Part shown: piece by piece, positions 11,225 to 24,778 of the stretch
How the letters are laid out: every line of letters begins with the position of its first letter
Numbering within the stretch: position 1 is the stretch's first letter
Assembly: GCA_020055645.1 (NCBI GenBank)
Contig: CM034548.1
Location: forward strand, 14,384,001-14,448,000
Reading direction: 5' to 3'
Length of the DNA stretch: 64,000 bases
From: Tomocerus qinae
Taxonomy: Eukaryota > Arthropoda > Collembola > Entomobryomorpha > Tomoceridae
Made by a program: the position numbers and the translations under genes
The notes under the pieces: model-generated
Told to the model about the DNA's origin: nothing
What the model saw: the letters and a program-made list of their open reading frames with translations, nothing else
Databases searched by the model: none

Positions 11225-11760
11225 TGGTACTGGAGTGAACATTAGCTTATTTCGAAAATTAAATATCGTTAATATGCCTAATCATTTCGAAATTCAACAT
11301 TAGTACTGGGGGCCTAGTTACAGTAAACTATTTATTCCTATGTCGCATGTCTATATCTATTTATCTACTATGCTCTATGCCATGAACATGGACAATGCGG
11401 CTTTTTGTTGCAATGCACATGCGCTATCATCACTTATATAATAAAAATATTTATTCCTATGTCGCATGTATCCATGTCTCTTGGACTTTGCGGCTTTTTG
11501 TTGTAATGCGCAAGCGCGTATGCATAATAATAAGCCCACGACAGGTTAAAAGTATTTCGAAATTAACCAATACACATGATTATGCTTGATGCCTATCTTT
11601 CGAAATCGAGTCACTCATCTGAGGGCTTCTAGTTTCATATAACAAGGAAGCCCAATATGGGTGAACTTTAGCTTATTTCGAAATTAAACAATATTAGTAT
11701 GCATAATAATCATTTTGAAATTCAGCAATAGCCCTGGGGGCCTATATAGTGTTTAATAAA
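11225..11760 (+). repeat. Dispersed repeat copies, two partial units
   Basis: Modules TATGTCGCATGTCTATATCT, ATGCGGCTTTTTGTTGCAATG, ATTTCGAAATTAACCAATAC, CTATCTTTCGAAATCGAGTC and TGGGGGCCTA recur within this block at about 11340-11430 and 11455-11750. They recur again, inverted, at 28590-28760. Conservation of noncoding motifs with changing frames marks this as a repeat. Confidence 0.75.
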
Positions 11761-12804
11761 TTCTAACAACTTGACATACTATTTAAATCATGTTTTGAAA
11801 CAAACCAAGTTTCAATACGAAGTCAAAAGTTAAACGAGTATTATAATGTTTTCAATATTTTTAAAAGTAAACATTCCTTTAAAGAATTTCGAAGCATATG
11901 CTGGTGCTGAAACTTCATCACGGTCCACGAATCAGTTTCTCTAAATCTCATCCCACTTTTCCCACTCACTCTTTACACCTTTAACCAACTTTGATGACAT
12001 CAGGAAAATTTTCTCTCTTGCTGTTTCATTGAACTTTGGTCCGAAAGACAATTGTGCATACTTAGAATCCCACAGAAAAGGTTCGATTGACATTTCTTTT
12101 CATTACAATTTGTTTTTAATGTGTTTTACCATTTTTAACAAAGTACAACAGCTGAAATTACGAAAGACAACTCAGTCAATATTTTGTACTTTGGCTGCAT
12201 GGTCAATGGTATGGTACACGTCATCTTAGCATGCTTCAATTTTAATCAGTAAACAGTACTTTCTCTTTATTTTGGTCGTTATTATTATTTTCTCTTTGTT
12301 CAATCATCAAATATTTGTCTCGTCACTGAGAATTATAATAGAAAAGGGAACTGAAGTATGAAGTAATCAAGTAATGTACAACAACGAAGGTGAAGGTGAA
12401 AGTAATGTTAAATGTAATATTGAACATTGTGGATTCTAGTTTAACATTATTCTCAATTTAATGCAAAGGACTATTAACGAATAATTATTTTCCTTGTGCA
12501 TTATGCTGGCTGTCAGCTGTAGGCCATTATTTTTTGCATTTCCAATTCCAATCCAGCTGTTTGTGTGTAATATTGATTGACCCTTCATTTTTATTCAGTT
12601 GTTCACTTTTTCTCATATATTAAAAAAGTCTTCGTATCAGCAAACAACAATTTAATGAATAATGTTTAATGATTTACAGTTACAACTACAAGTATTAAAA
12701 TTGGCAGTTGACCCTGGTTGTGAGAAGGAAACTAAAACAAAGAAGGAATTTTCTTCCAAAATCTAAAGCAAATATCTGTATTCCAAAGATATTAATTGAA
12801 AATC
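11761..12804. other. Gene-free stretch upstream of BET1
   Basis: AT-rich intergenic DNA with no recognised exon. It should hold the BET1 promoter and 5' untranslated region just before 12805, but no clear TATA or initiator can be assigned. Confidence 0.5.
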
Positions 12805-14107
12805 ATGCGCCGTACTGCAGGTTTGATTTAATACAAAATTAGTTGCCTCTAAATCATTTCAGATAAAAATTTTATTAATTTTTATTTCCCAACTTTTCCC
12901 ACTTTACCTGTTCCTCTCAGTCTCATATTTAGATAACTATTTGGGTTGACAAACCTAAAAGTATAATTAAACGGTAGACAAATATTTTGCTTAAAAATAT
13001 ATCCAACTTGTTTGCGTCACTAAATTGTCTGATATACTTAAAATTTGAAGTCTTGTAGAACATTATTATTTTGAAAATTATTTTAAAACTTATGCTGCAA
13101 AATATAACTGATAAAATTAGCAATGCGATCGATTTATTCTCCTAATTGGGCATAGTTTGCGTTCATTTTATTATATATTGATTGATTGGTATTTATTTAT
13201 ATTCGTTCCGGGCAAGGAGCCCATAGAGAACTGACATTTTGAAAAATACAGTAGTACATATGTATGTTAAACATCATTAACTAATTCGTTAATATAGCTT
13301 ATTCTATTAAGACAAGTTTTTACGTAAATAACAAGCTCAATTATTTTGGGTCATTTTATTATATACCATATAAATAGATTAGTGTTGCATAGTCAAGACA
13401 GAAGTAATTGCAACTTTTACGTGTTCATTATAGGACAATATTCAACGGCGTACGGAATTCAAGGAGAATCAGCCTTGGAAACTGAAAATGACCGTTTAAC
13501 TGATGAGCTTAAGGGTAAAATAAATTCATTGAAAACGGTAAGTGAATCTGTTCGATATTTGTTGTTTTTAAAATGCCCTTAAGTAGGAGCAGAATTATAT
13601 TTTTTGTAAAACTATTTATGTATTATTTTTTTTACAAAAACTTGGACTCAAAATTATTCTCTTTACTCTGAATCTTCGTTTGGCTTTTGTATGGTTTCCT
13701 TTTGTACAAAACATAGTTTAAGGCTATTGTATTCATTCATTAATAGCTGAAGTTTTGTATGATTTGTGGTTTTTGTTTTTATTCAGCTGTCACTAGATCT
13801 TGGAACAGAAGTCAATGAACAAAATTCGTTCCTTCGTCAAATGGTAAAGTGTCTTTCAACAATATATTTTTAGATATTCCATTTGTTAATTAAACGTGAA
13901 ATGATCTGGAAATAGCAAATATTTAATAATCATAAAACTGTCTTTTCATAGGATGATGATTTTGATAGTGCTGGAGGTTTTTTAGGCAGCGTTTCAGGAC
14001 GATTGAAAAGGCTCGCTAAAGGAAGTCAAAATCGAGTGTGGCTGTATTTATTTCTATTTTCTCTTGGTGTTTTCAGTGTACTATGGCTTCTACTAAAATT
14101 TTCATAA
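12805..14107 (+). CDS. BET1: BET1 Golgi vesicle SNARE, four coding exons
   Basis: Coding exons 12805-12820, 13434-13537, 13787-13843 and 13952-14107 join in phase to give 110 residues (human BET1 has 118). The 16-base first exon encodes MRRTA, matching the MRRAG start of animal BET1. Then follow GQYSTAYGIQ, the SNARE motif from ALETENDRLT through LSLDLGTEVNEQNSFLRQMD to DDFDSAGGFLGSVSGRLKRL, and a C-terminal anchor VWLYLFLFSLGVFSVLWLLL. The central SNARE glutamine is in NEQNSFL. Known: BET1 is the Qc SNARE of the ER-to-Golgi fusion complex with syntaxin 5, GOSR2/membrin and Sec22 or Ykt6. Intron 1 (613 bases) carries a small repeat-like segment around 13200. AATAAA is at 14391-14396. The tiny first exon is supported by family sequence and phase. 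Confidence 0.95.
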
Positions 14108-14344
14108 TTAGTTTTAAATTTTGTGTATATAAATGTGTAAGTAAAAAAATGAAATTGACCTTTATGTCGTATTCGTATATAACAAGTGAGATATCCAGGT
14201 GCTTGTACAATTTAAACTATTTGATGAAGACATACATATTCGCTACTTTTAAAAATAAATCCGTTATAATAAATTTCGAAATATTTATATCATTAAATTA
14301 TGCCAATGTAAAATATTACGTAATATATTTATCATCAGCTTATA

Positions 14345-14396
14345 ATTGTGAAAAATATTCACAATTTGTGAAACTTCACTGAGGATATAAAATAAA
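14345..14396 (+). terminator. BET1 3' UTR hairpin and poly(A) signal
   Basis: The inverted repeat TTGTGAA..TTCACAA at about 14346-14364 precedes AATAAA at 14391-14396. The hexamer is the likely BET1 polyadenylation signal; no function is known for the hairpin. Confidence 0.5.
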
Positions 14397-14399
14397 CTT

Positions 14400-15460
14400 T
14401 TCCATACTTTTCGGAAGATATATTTTTTGTAACGAAAATAAATATCCTTGTTCAATTAAATATTCAACTTTTGTTTACCGCAATGTATTTAATGTAGCCG
14501 ATTTTAAGCAAGAGCATTAACTGTAAGGATTTGCGCCAGCCATGATGAACTGGTTACTCTTAAATAATTCTTTTGGACCAATAATATTGCTTATAATCAG
14601 ATTTAAGCAGCCATTTAGCAATACTGCATTTAATTTTATTTGAAAAGTTATGAAAGGAAAGTTTAAAGCCACAATTTTTGAACTACAGAATGGTTGTATG
14701 CAAATAATAAAAAATTGACTCTCAACGTGGATTTCTACAATTCTAAAAATCATTTATTTCATGAAAATCAGTGACAGATATACTCACCAATATTGTAATA
14801 ATGTGATGTGATGTAGCAGTCATGTGATCATTACATATTAAACACGCATAATGTAATGTTTTACATGTTAAGTAGGATCACTTTGTCTCAAGGAGTACCA
14901 TTTATGGAAAGTATATCGAAAATGCTTATGGGAAAAAACTTCTACATATTTATACATTGATATAAGTCAAATGGTAAAAATTTGAATATTCATAATTTTG
15001 TAACAATATTATGTCGACAATCTACGAATTTATCAATATATGATTACTTACATTTCTCTCCTTTAGCATCACAGAAAATTGAATGCACACAGTTACAACT
15101 GAACAGCAATATATACAGTTTTACAAGATAAAATTGTATTCCTAACTATTATTATAATCCTGAAAATTTTACAATTAATTGCGGGTATTCGATAAGGAAT
15201 AAAAATATCAGCAGTGTAATGGTTAAATGGTTATTATAGTATCTGTAATTTGTCCTGCTTCAAAAAACTATGAAAGTTACAAATTCTACAACTAATGAAT
15301 GATGCATATAGTTTTGTCACAGATTTGTTCCTTAATTTTGACAAGAAAGCTGCCTCTTGCAAAATGAGAATCTGATTACATTGGGTACTCAATGTTTATA
15401 TATGGGCTTGCATCTACCAGGTCAGAGGTAACTTCCATGACTAGTGGGTCTGCAAAATTT
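14400..15460. other. Intergenic stretch between BET1 and DSTYK
   Basis: AT-rich, with no exon recognised. A minus-strand open frame at 14517-14753 and a GTGAGT donor-like site near 14787 on the minus strand show no family resemblance. Confidence 0.5.
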
Positions 15461-15529
15461 CATTTTTATTAATTATTGTTTTATTTTATTATGTATAAAT
15501 AAGGTGAAATATCTTAATTATTAATTATT

Positions 15530-18500
15530 TCAAGCATCACCATTATTTTCCGCGGATCGTTCTGAAAGTGAATATTCCTGAGTCATTGAATGTAGCTTTT
15601 CAAACCGTAATTTAATAGAAAGCAGAGCAGGTTCCACTAAACCTAACAATGGCCTTCCGTTTGGATCTCCAGACCAACAAGATTCCATAAGGCGCCAACA
15701 TTCTTCATCGAAATATGGAAGTCGTTCTGGTCTTGCTCCTAGAAAATGATTTGCAATTGCAAAATTAAAAATGGAACAAAGTTCTAAAGATTTAAAATAA
15801 TAGTAAAGAGTTAAGATTAGGTACCTTTCTTTACACTAGTCCATAAATGCTCTTTATTTTGGCACTGCTCGAAAGACTGCGGCAATTTAACTTTTCCAGC
15901 ACATAAATACCAAAACAAAATCCCAAATGCGTAAACATCTACACTGTTATCATATTGACCAGAAAATAGTTCGGGAGCCATATGAATTGGCGTTCCCACA
16001 ATGCTACCAGACATCATAGCTTCAGGTTTACAAAAACCAAGGTCAGTCAGTTTGGCCCGATTTTGAAAGTCAAGCTAATCACAAAAAAATTTCGTCAAGA
16101 AAATGGACATAATGTTTTAATAAATGTAGCAATAAATTATTACCAATATGTTCTTTAGTTTTATATCTCTGTGAACCAGCCCTTGAGAGTGAAGATATCT
16201 AATTCCAGCGACAACATCAAGAGCTACCTAAATGTTACAATAATATTTGTTAGTAATCTTATTGAAATGCCACATGAGTACACAAACGATAAAATTGAAA
16301 AATATCAAAATATTCATTAAATTACTGATGAAACTTACTTGAAGTCTATCCAGCCAAGTAAGACCAAGTTTTAAGGCACAATAAAGGTCTCTGGAAAGGC
16401 GATCCATAACAATTAAAACAGCTGGAATTGTCCCACCGGCATAACTGTGGTCTATCACAGATCCTCTAACTCTGACAATTCGGTCGTGTTCGGGTATACT
16501 CCTACGAAAAAATAGGACAACACATTGACAAATATTTTATTGTTAATAGCGGTGCTAGTTTGAGTTTTGTAATTCACCTCATGTAATAAAATTCCATAGC
16601 CAGGTCATTCCAATGCTTATCATCCATAGGGACTACAGATTTAACAGCACAAGGAGCATATCCAGCCCAAAATTCGCATGAATAAACCACGCCATATTGG
16701 CCTCTGCCTATTTCCTTTCCACATTGCGGCATCCCTTCACAAAAAATAAATTACTAAACTCAATAACTGTTAAAATAAAACGGCTAGAAAGGGAAAAATG
16801 TAAAGAAAAATTACCGTGAATAAGACAGTCAGTGATGGAACTAGTTTCAAGCGCCAAACGAGCGAGCCTCGGTGCATGAACTTTACGAAGTCTAAATCCT
16901 TGTTCACCAGTTTTTTCCAGTCTTTCATTATGATGAGCCTCCAAATGTTTGAGTGCAGAAGAAAAAGATTCATGAGATGTCTTTAAGCGCTCTCTAAGTT
17001 GTGAGCACACAGCCCTGGCCAGTCTCCATTGACAAAGTGAGTCCAGCATATCAGCAGCGACCAAGCGACGCCAAGCTCCATCAACAGAAGGAACAGATGA
17101 CCACGGAAGGGAATGCATCAATTGCTTCATTTTATCATACAGTCCTCGGAGCAAGGAAGAAGAATTATGATTTGGCACTTCAACTTGATATGCTGCTGTC
17201 AGTATCTGTACACACATAAATTTTACTTATCTGCTCCAATAATATTGACGTAGAATAACCTACCAATCAATGCTTTATGTAAACGTGTTTGTCCGCATGA
17301 AAAACAACTCACTTGTTTCAACGCAACGCTTGCTAGGGATCCTCCGTCTTCTACATCTCTCAAATTCTTCTCTAAACTACAAATACAGCGTTCCAAAGTC
17401 CCCAGAAATGTGTCGTGTAGACAGTACACAGAATTTATTAGCTTCTGAGCAATAATATTATTCAGGTCCAGTACCACCAACTCTCGAATTTCTTCCATAC
17501 ACTGGGAGACTAATTTCCCTGATAATGGCCCTTCCCAGTTTTTAACGAAAGGATCTGTAAAATAATATTGTCACATTAGCCATAGAAGTTATTATCGAAA
17601 CAAAATCAAAATAACAATTAAGACGAAAAAATTACCTCTGAACTGATGAACTTCTGCTTTTTGAAGAATGTCATGTCGTCTCTCGGCAATCGTCTCAGCA
17701 ATTAAAACACACATTTCGTCTTGTTTCTTTTCAGCGATTTTCATTAAACTTTCAAGTAATTCTGTTTCTTTCATGCGAGAATACTCTAAGCGTTTTGGCG
17801 TTATTTGCATTTCACGGGCCATCTCAAAAGCAGACAAAATAAACATTTGAAGACAGCTGCTATGAACCTAAATATTAAAAAATAAGTATACCTTTCTGAT
17901 TATTATTAATTAAAGCTAATTTAAACAACAACAAAGAAACTTACTCGATGTAAATGGTTGGCAGTTCCGATGAGTTGAGATTGCAGGTAATTTCGCACGA
18001 ATGCACTAAGTTTTGGAAGTTGATCCAAACAATTTATATAATAACTTGTTACATGGGAGTATTTAACCATACTTTCAGGCTCGAGCCAAGATTTGTCTTC
18101 AACGGCGGAAGCACAACTTTTATCCGATTTGGAAGGTTGAGTCCTTGTTTCATACAGTAGTCCTATTTAAGAAAAAAAATTTAGAATACTTTTTTAACTA
18201 CAAAAAGTCTTCATAGAAAACTAAATGAACTTACCCAAGGAGATAAGCTGAGTAATTATTGCAGTTTTAAGTTCCATACTATCTTTGGAATGTTTTCTTT
18301 TGATTTTTTCATTTTCGGGAGTAAAGTTAAGAGCACCGTGGTTCATCACTTCATTTCTGTCTACTTCCGTCAGTCCCAAACTTTCGTCTGGTGATGGCAT
18401 GTGAACAAAAAATATTGGCAAAATAGGTAAAAGAGAGCGCAGCATTTGTAGGTGGTGGATGTCCTGAAATCAAATGACAAACTCTTAACACAAAAACATC

Positions 18501-19476
18501 GAGGTATAGAAATAAGTATTAAAAATGAATTCTGAATTTTTCTAAGTAGGGAAATATTATATTTCAAAATCTAATAAATAACCTCATTGGAAAGAGTTTC
18601 CTCTGCTATTCCATATAGAACGATTGGAGTAGTTGTTTCGAATAAGGATCTGACAATTTGAGAGAAATTTTCGCGATTTCCAGTTGGTGGAACAACAACA
18701 GTCGCATTGTCATAGAGGAGAGAGTGATCCAAATACATTTCTACAACTGCACAATCATCCACTGACCCCTGTAATACAATTTATTAACTTAATTCGAAAT
18801 AATAATATTAGCATGAAAATAAAAAGCATATTTTTTGTGACAATTCTTACATCCGCCTCTCCTTCTGGAACTGCTAAATCTACACTACGGATGGCTGTGC
18901 TAACTGATTTCCAGTGTCCATCGTGTAGATTTTCGACTAATTCGTAGCTAGTTCCAAGTGTAAGAAGAACCTATGGCATTAAACAATCTTATTAAACACA
19001 TTTCTAAATAAACGTTCTATCATATAAACTATAAATTATAAGTTAAAACTATTACCTGACTTTTTTTACTGTACTTAAACCGAACCATCCGCCAAGAAAG
19101 AGTTTCAGCAGATTCTAAAACCGGAAGATGTGTTTTTCCAAACAACTCATTGACTAAGATAGCTTTCACTCGACAATTTTGTCCTAAAATGATAATGCAA
19201 GGAGGGCGTCCGATAAAGCATCGTTGTCGTTGAATTTCTTTAACTTTCCACTCCAGATTTTTCACAGAATCTAAATATGAATTAATAGAACAGCAATTTA
19301 GTAGATGTATGAAACAAATAGGATAATAAGAATTACTTTAGCTACTGACCTTTGGGAATAACACCTGTTGATGAAATATCGTCAAGGGCTTTAAGCGTCT
19401 CTGAGTAAAGTCGTCGCAATTGAACACTATTAAGAGTAAATCTCCGAAATTCCGAGTGAAGATTATTGATCCCCAT
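15530..19476 (-). CDS. DSTYK: DSTYK dual Ser/Thr and Tyr protein kinase (Dusty/RIPK5), 14 coding exons
   Basis: Minus-strand exons: 19476-19350, 19270-19056, 18970-18851, 18768-18583, 18463-18235, 18162-17945, 17867-17636, 17554-17313, 17205-16815, 16734-16578, 16501-16339, 16227-16144, 16074-15825, 15738-15530. They join to 2823 bases and 940 residues with no stop; human DSTYK has 929. Seen: an N-terminal region with [14 protein letters not shown], a helical middle with [20 protein letters not shown], then a kinase domain from about 655. It has glycine loop GRGQYG (663-668), Lys685, VHRDIKLKN (Asp781), DLG (799-801) and MAPE (Glu823). DLG replaces DFG, as in vertebrate DSTYK. Start: ATG 19476 lies two bases after a strong TTCAATTCCTCAG acceptor, which suggests a noncoding first exon upstream; ATG 19500 is the alternative. 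Known: DSTYK acts in FGF/ERK signalling and cell-death control. One donor is a weak GTTATT (after 18583). Confidence 0.97.
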
Positions 19477-21240
19477 TGCTGAGGAATTGAAGACCACCAT
19501 GAGGAAACAAGAAATAAATGCCAGAAAGTAATTGGCAAATCTCACAATCAGTAGGTACAATTTATATTCATCTGGGTTAGGCCGCAGAGGAAAATCTCAA
19601 GTCTCAACTCGTCGTCAACGGAAAAAGGACTGAGCGTCTCACCCAGAAAGTTCAAGTTTCTTCTTCAATGAAGCATTGGAAGTCACTCAGGATTCACAAC
19701 TAGTGCAGTGCTTTAATTACTTGCTTACAAAATTAATTTCATGGATGTAATGGATCCCAGATTATATATAATTCTTAGTTCTCTTCTCAGTCTGACCTAG
19801 AATCAACAATCCACAGTATTTGTCAGCGTTATCAAACCAATGGTATATTCCTCTTTAACTATCTCTCAAACTTAATCCATACACAAACAAATAACGTGGT
19901 TAGTGTACTGAGAGAAGACACGACGTAACATGAAACCCCGGTTCATAACATTTTATACTACTTTAGAATAATAAAACAAGATTATGGTTTCATTTGATCA
20001 AATGAACTCGCAATGATCATCCTCAGACGTCGCCAATAAGTTATTTCCTCAAATCTACTACACCTCATAGTATATCACATAGGAACTCCTTCTTTGCCAG
20101 TTTTTAACTCTTAGATAACATTAATAACTTTGTCATTACGAAAACTATAATTATAAATGTAAAAAACACGTTCAATTCTGCCTCACATCACAAGCCATAA
20201 GCAAGCCCATAAAATGAAGTGTTGACAATTATAACTTATTCCTTATACTATTACTCTCTTGGGAATATTTATTTAGATTATCTCCCCTATAATATAGTAC
20301 ATAACCTAGGTAATGTTTAAACCATACTAAAAGTATATCACCTTGGCTCACATTTTATGCGCTTCCAACTTTCCATGACCAATGACCAGTGATTTTGCCT
20401 AACTGCAATTCTTAAAATTTTTAAATGTCTTCCCATTCAACCAATCATCTCTTATTTTATTTTCTCTGGAAGCCGTCCATGGCTAACTAAAGTCAAAGTT
20501 TACAAGGGCAACCAAGCAAACAGGAGAAGTTTACATTAGGGATAGTTGTTGCATTTTATCTGTAGGGGTGGTGGGCTGAAGATTATTCATATCTACATAA
20601 AGATCCTGATATCAGTTCACAAGACAAATATTTAATCTTGTATTTTATGCTAACAATAGACATACAAATTCAAAGAAAATTTTTCATGCTTTGGTTCTGG
20701 TACACTCGGACTATGTTGAATAATTATCTCTACATTTATTATCTCTAATGTTTGGAAGTACAAAGTATTCCATTATCCAATCCCATGTGTAAATACACTC
20801 ATTTTAAGATCCATCATTTTATACGGTATACTTTCTAAATGATTTTCGGACGACTAACTTAATCAACACCTACTTAAATGTAGACAGCAATAAATATAGT
20901 GTCAATATTGTGTAAACATTCAAAAAAAGCATATTCGTAAAAGGATAAAAAAACATTGCGTGAGAAAAATAAAAACAGGCTATAAGATCCCTGAAGTAAA
21001 TTTCCATGTTATTGCAGATAGCGGACAAACATGCAAAATCTTCCAGTTTTAATGTATATTGATCTGGACTGGAGAGTATTGGCTACGCAAATAAGCCAAG
21101 AAAAATAATCTCTGAGTGGAAATCTATAAACTATAAATAATATGACATGAATAATGAACTACGAACTTTACACAAATATTTGGGAACATTTGATAACTTT
21201 GCAGATTACGATATTATTCCGGTACCTAGAGAAGTTATTA
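19477..21240. other. DSTYK upstream region and gene-free stretch
   Basis: The first ~150 bases may hold the end of a 5' UTR intron and the DSTYK promoter on the minus strand. Further right there is no recognised exon or structured repeat, only AT-rich intergenic DNA. Confidence 0.45.
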
Positions 21241-21255
21241 CTGACTATACCGTAG

Positions 21256-21518
21256 AGAGTTGCACGGGCACCCAATGCCCGTGCGGGCAGCTGCCCGGGT
21301 ATGGGCGGGCACGGGCAGGATTTTCAAAATGTTTGCGGGCACGGGCAGCCACGGGTACCAAAATGCTGCCCGTGCAACTCTATATAAGAGTTGTACGGGC
21401 ACCTAATGCCCGTGCGGGCAGCTGCCCGGCCCGTGCCCGTACGGGTATGGGCGGGCACAGGCATATTTGCTACGGGCACGGGCAGCCACGGGCACCAAAA
21501 TGCTGCCCGTGCAACTCT
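21256..21518. mobile_element. Two head-to-tail GC-rich palindromic units (MITE-like)
   Basis: Two related units, 21256-21381 and 21387-21518, each open with AGAGTTG(C/T)ACGGGCAC and close with GTGCCCGT-type sequence ending GTGCAACTCT, making each unit a near palindrome full of CGGGCA blocks. A 5-base linker separates them. The pair is flanked by CTGACTATACCGTAG (21241-21255) and CTACTATACCGTAG (21519-21532), a direct repeat of 14-15 bases. The units are about 60% GC inside ~30% GC DNA. The open frame of 134 codons crossing them is an artefact of the repeat. Confidence 0.8.
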
Positions 21519-21532
21519 CTACTATACCGTAG

Positions 21533-24500
21533 CTATATATCACAATCATAAATGGATGCCTACCTATTCCAGTTTATTCCATAAAAGCTCAAAAGAGCAA
21601 ACTGTTATTTTACGTATGTCACGTCACTATTAAGATGGAGACCTTTCAACTCTAGAGAGTCACATATGCAGAAGACTTTTATAATTTGTAGCATATACAG
21701 TGTATAAGATTACCAGTTGGCGTTACGAACGATTAAGATATAATTAGAGAAATTTAATATATACATTATTACATAAGGTCATTCCTATAGTTAATAAAAG
21801 CATATTCCAATCAGACGAACATAATCTTATCACTAAATAAAGTTGTCAATAGCCAAATAATACTACCTATCTAAGTCAAATAAATAATCTAAATTACTTA
21901 GCTAAACTGACTGAAGTTGACTAATGATATTAATTATATGAAAATTCTTTGCCTAGTCATTACATTTAGGTATTCGTTATAAATAGCTGAATACCCACGC
22001 GTACGCCATTGATACGATTGACGTATTTCTAAACAATATAGTAGATTGTTCTCTCTCTGAGGCAGGATTTCCTAACAATTGAAATTCATAACAAAAATTA
22101 TCTGATGTGGCAGGAGGATTCCAAATACAAAGCAATAACCAGCCGACTAACTTTCATAAATAATTATAATTATAATGCATATATATACGTTGTATTAAAT
22201 GAACTTGATAACACTTGATAACAGTACGAAAGTAAGCACTACGCGTCATAGAATCATAGAAACATCCATTATTCATTGACCATTTTTCTAATGCGGATGT
22301 TTATTACTTCACATCTTAGTTTTCAAGATTATGTTCTTGACTTAGGTCGAACCGTACAAATAAGGATATAAATATGTACATCTATATACCTATCCTTTTA
22401 CTATGAAGTACTGAACTAATAGCGAAGTTAGTCATTAATGAGACGATGCATCTATCATATCAATATCAATGTTGTAAAACCTTGAAGGACCTATGTAATT
22501 TTAGTTAGTAATAACTTGATTAGTAAATAGTAAGGATAGGAAAGGGAATAACATAATGGGGAACCACAAAAAATTATTAAATTGTATTGAATCATTTATA
22601 ATTACCAGCCAGAACCAATAATAGTTAATTATTTGTATGAATTGGTGCACTGTCTAGTATCTACTGTCTGCGAGTAATGATTTTTTTCAGCAAGATTACC
22701 GACCGTGATAATGATTTCATGTCCGTGGATAACAAAAATTCTTTAATCTATACTCAATAAAATCAAATATAATCCAAAATTTTGAACATTGCTGTCAAAA
22801 ATATTGAAAGGGTTCATTTTCTATAACCTATTTCTATTTATCATGTATGGAATAGTTTATGACTGATTTTTATAGAAAAATGAAAAATTTACACAATATT
22901 TGATAGATTGGTTGACCAAAAGGAGGAATTTTATCAATTATGTAACAACATGACTAATTATGATAAATGAAAAGTCGTATTGGAAGTGTAATGGTGGAAA
23001 GCTTGTTCTAACATAGTAAAAACTAATTTCTATTATGTTCACTTTTCACTTCTATTTTTTATCTTAACGAATATTTAGATAATAATTGTTCCAGTACGTG
23101 GAAATGTATTTATACGTTTTTGGTGTGCATTTTTACAACTACATATATATTATTTAAACAAAAGTAGTCAAAATATTTATCATGCTGGTAATTTCACACC
23201 TCAAATTACTATCTAAAAATTAAAGAATATTAAACTGTCTATGATTGAGTTCAAGGAAAAAGAAGGACGCTACATATGAACCTTCACAAAGAGAAGTACT
23301 ATTGTCATTAATTAGTAATTGAAGTGATTAAAGAGTAATGAATTAATCTGAAAGAAAATTAATCTTTTTAAATAATTACTTAGAACAGTCAGAACCTTGT
23401 ACTTCTGACAAGAGTGAAAAATGTACAAGACACATTAAAGTAATGCGTAGCCTTGTTGACAAAATATTATTACATTTAGCATATTAAATATAAATATTGC
23501 AATCTCTGTAGCAACTAAAATGAAGCCACCAATTAAGTGAATTACATCATGACCATTATTTATGACCGTTTATCACGACCGTTATTTGTATGACTACCCT
23601 CTTGTCAGGGTAAACGTCTCTTCTCGTTTAATTGCTGATAAAGTGATAACGTGGTTAACTTTAAACCAAAACACTGTGGTTAGTAATAGCTGTCGTCTAT
23701 GTCTACCTCCAGCCATTAACGATCAATAAACTGATTGTTTACCGAGTCAAGATCAAGTGGTTGACCCTGTACTTTGTTACGAAAAATTATGAAGCTGAAA
23801 ATGAAATAATTTCCTATTCATATTCAGCCAGTATTATTTTTCGGAAGGTTTAAAATGAAACATTATTTTGTACAAGCTGATCTATTAACATTACATGAAA
23901 TTGTCGCTTAATGCATTCAATAATTCTTATTCTTACCCTAAATAAATCTCACTCTCTTTCCATTTCGCCGTTTTTGCCCAATTTCAGCTTTGCAAGGTAA
24001 TACTAAAATTACTAATTATTATTATGCTTATTATATTATAAATGCAATTAATGATAGTCAAAATTTTATTAAGAGGCGAAATAAACTAAATTAAATATAA
24101 AAATGATACTTTCTCATTTTAATTCTTCACCGCAGCCGAAAATCATTACTTTAATACCATTTTCATGTATTTTTATTCCATGCACTCCGGATCCGGTATT
24201 TATTAGATTCTAAAATAAAACTTAATGACTTCATAGGAAGCAACAAGTAACTCTACAAGAAGGGTCATTATGTTTTACCCCATTTACAACCGGTTCACAT
24301 AATTCCAGAATTATGCAAGAAAATACACAGTGATCCATTTGTAGACAATTGCAAATTTTAAACTAGGTTTACTGTAATAGATGCTGTAGAATTGTACGGT
24401 AACTGTAGGATTTCTTCGAATAAAGCACGAAATCCTACAAGTTTTGTTTGGTAAATTGATTGGTTTTTATCGGGAAGTTTTAATTTTATCTGCCCATATT

Positions 24501-24776
24501 GATTCATTAAAAATCTCATGCTGAACAGCCTCGCTCAATACTGTTTTGTGCCGAACGAAAAAAGATCATTTTGCGACATGATGTTACCCTGTTCATCTTT
24601 ATTGTCCATTCTTAATTACCAAGTGGATCAAAATCTTGAAAAATGACGAATAAACTTTCTTAGGCTGGCATGATATTTGATAAATTTGATTAGAATACGA
24701 TATTTTATATCTATGGAAACAGTTTCCTCGAATATAAGTATGAGTCTTTTCGAATATAAGTAGCAGCGGTCGCACT
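21533..24776. other. Gene-free AT-rich stretch
   Basis: No recognised coding exon or repeat boundary. The segment around 23540-23770 is less AT-rich and contains clustered GATA and AACCACA-like motifs, but nothing that can be assigned a function. Confidence 0.5.
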
Positions 24777-24778
24777 AT

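Noticed and set aside
14038..14382. 114-codon plus-strand frame after BET1
   Set aside because: It overlaps the BET1 last exon out of frame and runs into the 3' UTR. BET1 explains the conserved part.
21147..21551. 134-codon frame rich in Gly, Arg and Ala
   Set aside because: Its length comes from the GC-rich palindromic repeats, which lack stop codons. It is not a protein.
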